DNA of 7,190 nucleotides, taken from positions 1-7,190 of the forward strand of contig JAFAXJ010000287.1 of the NCBI GenBank assembly GCA_019241095.1, given 5' to 3'. The position numbers and the translations under genes were made by a program. A model generated the notes under the pieces. That model was not told where the DNA came from. It saw only the letters and a program-made list of their open reading frames with translations, and ran no database searches. The DNA comes from Verrucomicrobiota bacterium (GTDB lineage: Bacteria > Verrucomicrobiota > Verrucomicrobiia > Chthoniobacterales > JAFAMB01). Each line of letters starts with the position of its first letter. Within the stretch, counting starts at the first letter, position 1. This document shows positions 5,678 through 7,190 of the stretch, piece by piece.

Positions 5678-5944
5678 CTAACAAAACAGGCAAAAATACT
5701 AACTTTTGGGTTATAGACTAAACTCAAGTCGATGGAGGCTCATAGCATTTAAAAAACTCGCCTGGGGTGTGACTGCTTTCATCCAAATATCAGTTAAGCT
5801 GGCCGTTCCTTGACCGGCTTTCGCTCTATTCTCCCAATACCCACTTCATCCTGCATACAAGGAGGAAAGCTTTTCCGAATTTTCAAGAATTCCGCAAAAC
5901 TAATGCGCTTCCCATTTGTGGCCATTTGTCGGGGGAATTAACCT
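5678..5944. other. Non-coding spacer between the glycosidase gene and the small-protein/fibre unit
   Basis: No convincing gene lies here on either strand. The stretch holds the repeated intergenic element at 5848-5896. It also has a weak imperfect stem near 5797-5826 (GGCCG and CCGGC around TTCCTTGA) that is not followed by a T run in the minus direction, so I do not call it a terminator. The part next to the downstream gene is AT-rich (about 5680-5760) and is the likeliest place for a promoter, but no clearly spaced -35/-10 pair is visible. Confidence 0.5.
5848..5896 (-). promoter_or_regulatory. Shared upstream intergenic element, copy B
   Basis: This 49-base stretch aligns by eye with 3299-3345, matching in about 37 of 49 columns with two small gaps. 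In minus-strand order the conserved blocks are TG, GAATTC, TGAAA, TTCGG, GCTTT, TTGT and CAGGAT. It ends about 176 bases before the ATG at 5671. Both copies lie upstream of a unit containing a fibre-like gene and are oriented the same way, so it may be a promoter, a regulator site or an RNA leader. It could also be residue of an ancestral duplication. Confidence 0.5.
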
Positions 5945-7105
5945 CTACCTCTCCTGAAGCCAATAGTGACTGAACCACCACCAGTCGGTGGACGTGCTGG
6001 CAAAATGATCCTTACCGGTTCCGTCGGTCTGAAGAAAGACCACAGCTCCCTGAAAATAGGCCCGGGAAGGATCACCATTTCTTCTCAACGCTTTAAGCCC
6101 AGCATCGACCCCAGGCGCTGCATATTTGATGTTTTCCGTCTCGACGTCGTGTTGAGCATTGGCTGGGAAGGCTGGGAAACCAAGCATGACCTTAATGCCG
6201 TTCTCCGGTGATGGATGATCAGGACCATTGTCCCAGAACTTGCCGGATACGGAGCGCAAGATGCTGATCGTTTGGTCGCGCATCCAGTTTTCATAAAGCT
6301 CGCCCGATTTTTCCCCGGAGTCGTAGGTCATTGCGGCCAGGATATCCACGTGGCGGCCCATGGCGTAATAAAAACTGGAACTCCAAAACCACTGGCTGGG
6401 TGTGCCATCTTTCTGTTTAGGTGCCACAAAGCTAGTGTGCTTTCCGGGATAGGTGTTGATAGCACCATGAATCTCATCCATTAACATTTTAAGATTATCA
6501 AAGCGCTTTGAATCTTGGCCACTCGGTTCGAAGTCAATCTGAATTCCGTCAAACGTTCGCACGGCACCTGCGACATAGCTGCCCGGCACCGTCGTTGAAA
6601 TGAGCTTTTTGCACTCATCCACTATCGTATGGCGCTTGGTCGCATCGCTGACGTCGACATAATCCGCGTCGGTTATCATCAGTGTTCCGTTAATCCAGGC
6701 GAGCACCGTGAACCTATACCCGTGTGAGGCCTCCCAGTCATTAAGCGCGTTAAGGAAAGCGACGGCTTTGCTAAGACCATCGGCACCACCGATCAGTTGT
6801 CCGGAACTGTTCACCTTGCCGACGTTAACGAACCAGTAAAGAACACTGTGATTGTCCTTCATGGCCTGGGCAAGGGTTGCGACATTGTCGACGTATGACT
6901 GCGCCGTCACGTATGCGTGCCCGAGCCATACCCCGTTATTGCTGTGATCGACTTGTGTGGCTGCCAAGGAAGCACTGAGTCCAATTAGTGACAGCCAGCA
7001 GAACGCAGTGGCTAAAAGCCCTAAATTGGATCGCCTAGTATTAATGGTCTCCCAGCTTGCGGATGTTCCAAGGATCCCTGTTCCGTTGCCACTCGGGGCA
7101 ACCAT
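5945..7105 (-). CDS. Secreted glycoside hydrolase, family 18-like (chitinase-type TIM barrel)
   Basis: The 386-residue reading from the ATG at 7105 has three parts. Residues 1-20 resemble the fibre-like proteins. Residues 21-49 form a typical signal peptide: NTRRSNLG, then a hydrophobic core LLATAFCWLSLIGL, then SASLAA before TQ. The rest, about 335 residues, looks like an alpha/beta barrel. The motif FDGIQIDFE (residues 185-193) fits the GH18 signature DGxDxDxE, with E193 as the expected catalytic acid but Gln in place of the second Asp/Asn. AAMTYDSG (257-264) fits the later GH18 M-x-Y-D segment, and GAVVFLQTDG (353-362) fits a late barrel strand. GH18 enzymes hydrolyse beta-1,4-N-acetylglucosamine polymers such as chitin, but the substrate here is not shown. 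The native start may instead be ATT at 7045, giving an N-terminus beginning (M)NTRRSNLG right after GGGAGACC. The gene ends with TAG, and about 270 non-coding bases follow. Confidence 0.72.
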   Translation of the reverse strand: MVAPSGNGTGILGTSASWETINTRRSNLGLLATAFCWLSLIGLSASLAATQVDHSNNGVWLGHAYVTAQSYVDNVATLAQAMKDNHSVLYWFVNVGKVNSSGQLIGGADGLSKAVAFLNALNDWEASHGYRFTVLAWINGTLMITDADYVDVSDATKRHTIVDECKKLISTTVPGSYVAGAVRTFDGIQIDFEPSGQDSKRFDNLKMLMDEIHGAINTYPGKHTSFVAPKQKDGTPSQWFWSSSFYYAMGRHVDILAAMTYDSGEKSGELYENWMRDQTISILRSVSGKFWDNGPDHPSPENGIKVMLGFPAFPANAQHDVETENIKYAAPGVDAGLKALRRNGDPSRAYFQGAVVFLQTDGTGKDHFASTSTDWWWFSHYWLQER

Positions 7106-7184
7106 AATCTGGCCACTTAAAACATTTCCAAGTACGGCAGGCCAACGTCGTTGTGAGTGAGTCGCTTTCGTACGAATCAGGCAT
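7046..7184 (-). pseudogene. 5' fragment of a fibre-like gene, frameshifted and joined to the glycosidase gene
   Basis: An ATG at 7184-7182 begins MPDSYESDSLTTT, which matches the start of the fibre-like gene at 3228 (MSNPYEGDSLTAT), and both ATGs are preceded by AAAATC. In this frame the similarity is then lost. In the frame of the downstream glycosidase, the codons from about 7144 read PAVLGNVLSGQI and then MVAPSGNGTGILGTSAS, which resembles SSGNGIGVLGTSTNG of the 3228 gene. Dropping one T from the TT at 7144-7145 joins the two halves in frame. Similarity fades after about 7050, just before a signal-peptide-like segment. I read this as the 5' end of a third fibre gene that has recombined onto, or reads into, the glycosidase gene. 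A sequencing error at 7144 cannot be excluded. Confidence 0.55.
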
Positions 7185-7190
7185 GATTTT

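Noticed and set aside
5678..5760. Promoter candidate TTGAGT with TATAAC before the 59-residue gene.
   Set aside because: The two boxes are only about six bases apart, and other pairings have spacings that do not fit a sigma-70 promoter.
5797..5826. Stem with GGCCG and CCGGC considered as a terminator after the glycosidase gene.
   Set aside because: The stem is short and imperfect, the loop is long, and no T run follows in the direction of transcription.
1..7190. Phage or contractile injection particle locus, suggested by the fibre-like genes.
   Set aside because: No sheath, tube, baseplate, capsid, terminase, portal or holin gene is in the window, so such an origin cannot be claimed from this sequence.

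Overview
All supported genes read on the minus strand, so the window is described in transcription order, from high to low coordinates. It looks like an accessory region of an environmental bacterium with moderate GC. The phylum cannot be fixed from this sequence: there is no rRNA, tRNA or housekeeping gene. Shine-Dalgarno sequences are present at several starts but not all. There is no integrase, transposase, CRISPR array or recognisable phage structural core.

Right edge to 5945: the first codons of a fibre-like gene (ATG at 7184) run through a probable frameshift into a gene for a secreted family-18-type glycoside hydrolase (TIM barrel, DGIQIDFE motif). 5944-5672 is non-coding and holds an element, about 49 bp long, that recurs upstream of the other fibre-like gene. 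5671-4464 carries a 59-residue basic protein and then a glycine-rich fibre-like protein with 42-residue tandem repeats and a conserved C-terminal domain. 4404-3631 encodes a two-domain Ig-like protein. 3630-3229 is mostly non-coding, with the second copy of the element and a possible hairpin with a 9-codon leader ORF. 3228-2460 is a second fibre-like gene, broken by two single-base frameshifts but fully reconstructable. 2423-1635 is a beta-rich protein of unknown function, followed in frame by 42 coding-looking codons after its stop. 1491-220 encodes a putative zinc metallopeptidase (HELTH). 200-1 holds the start of a small gene interrupted by an in-frame TAA.

The layout is modular. Two units begin with the shared intergenic element, continue with a fibre-like protein, and end with one or two beta-rich or enzymatic proteins. 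A third fibre start at the right edge is joined directly to an enzyme gene. Three of the partner proteins (Ig-like, beta-rich, metallopeptidase) also share a loose SL...[IV]S[IV]xxL[VM][GA]L segment. My inference is a family of co-expressed surface or particle-associated fibres paired with effector or adhesion proteins, which has been duplicated and is partly decaying. No function for the set is shown directly by the sequence. The frameshifts and in-frame stops could be real decay or assembly errors, and reads would separate the two.
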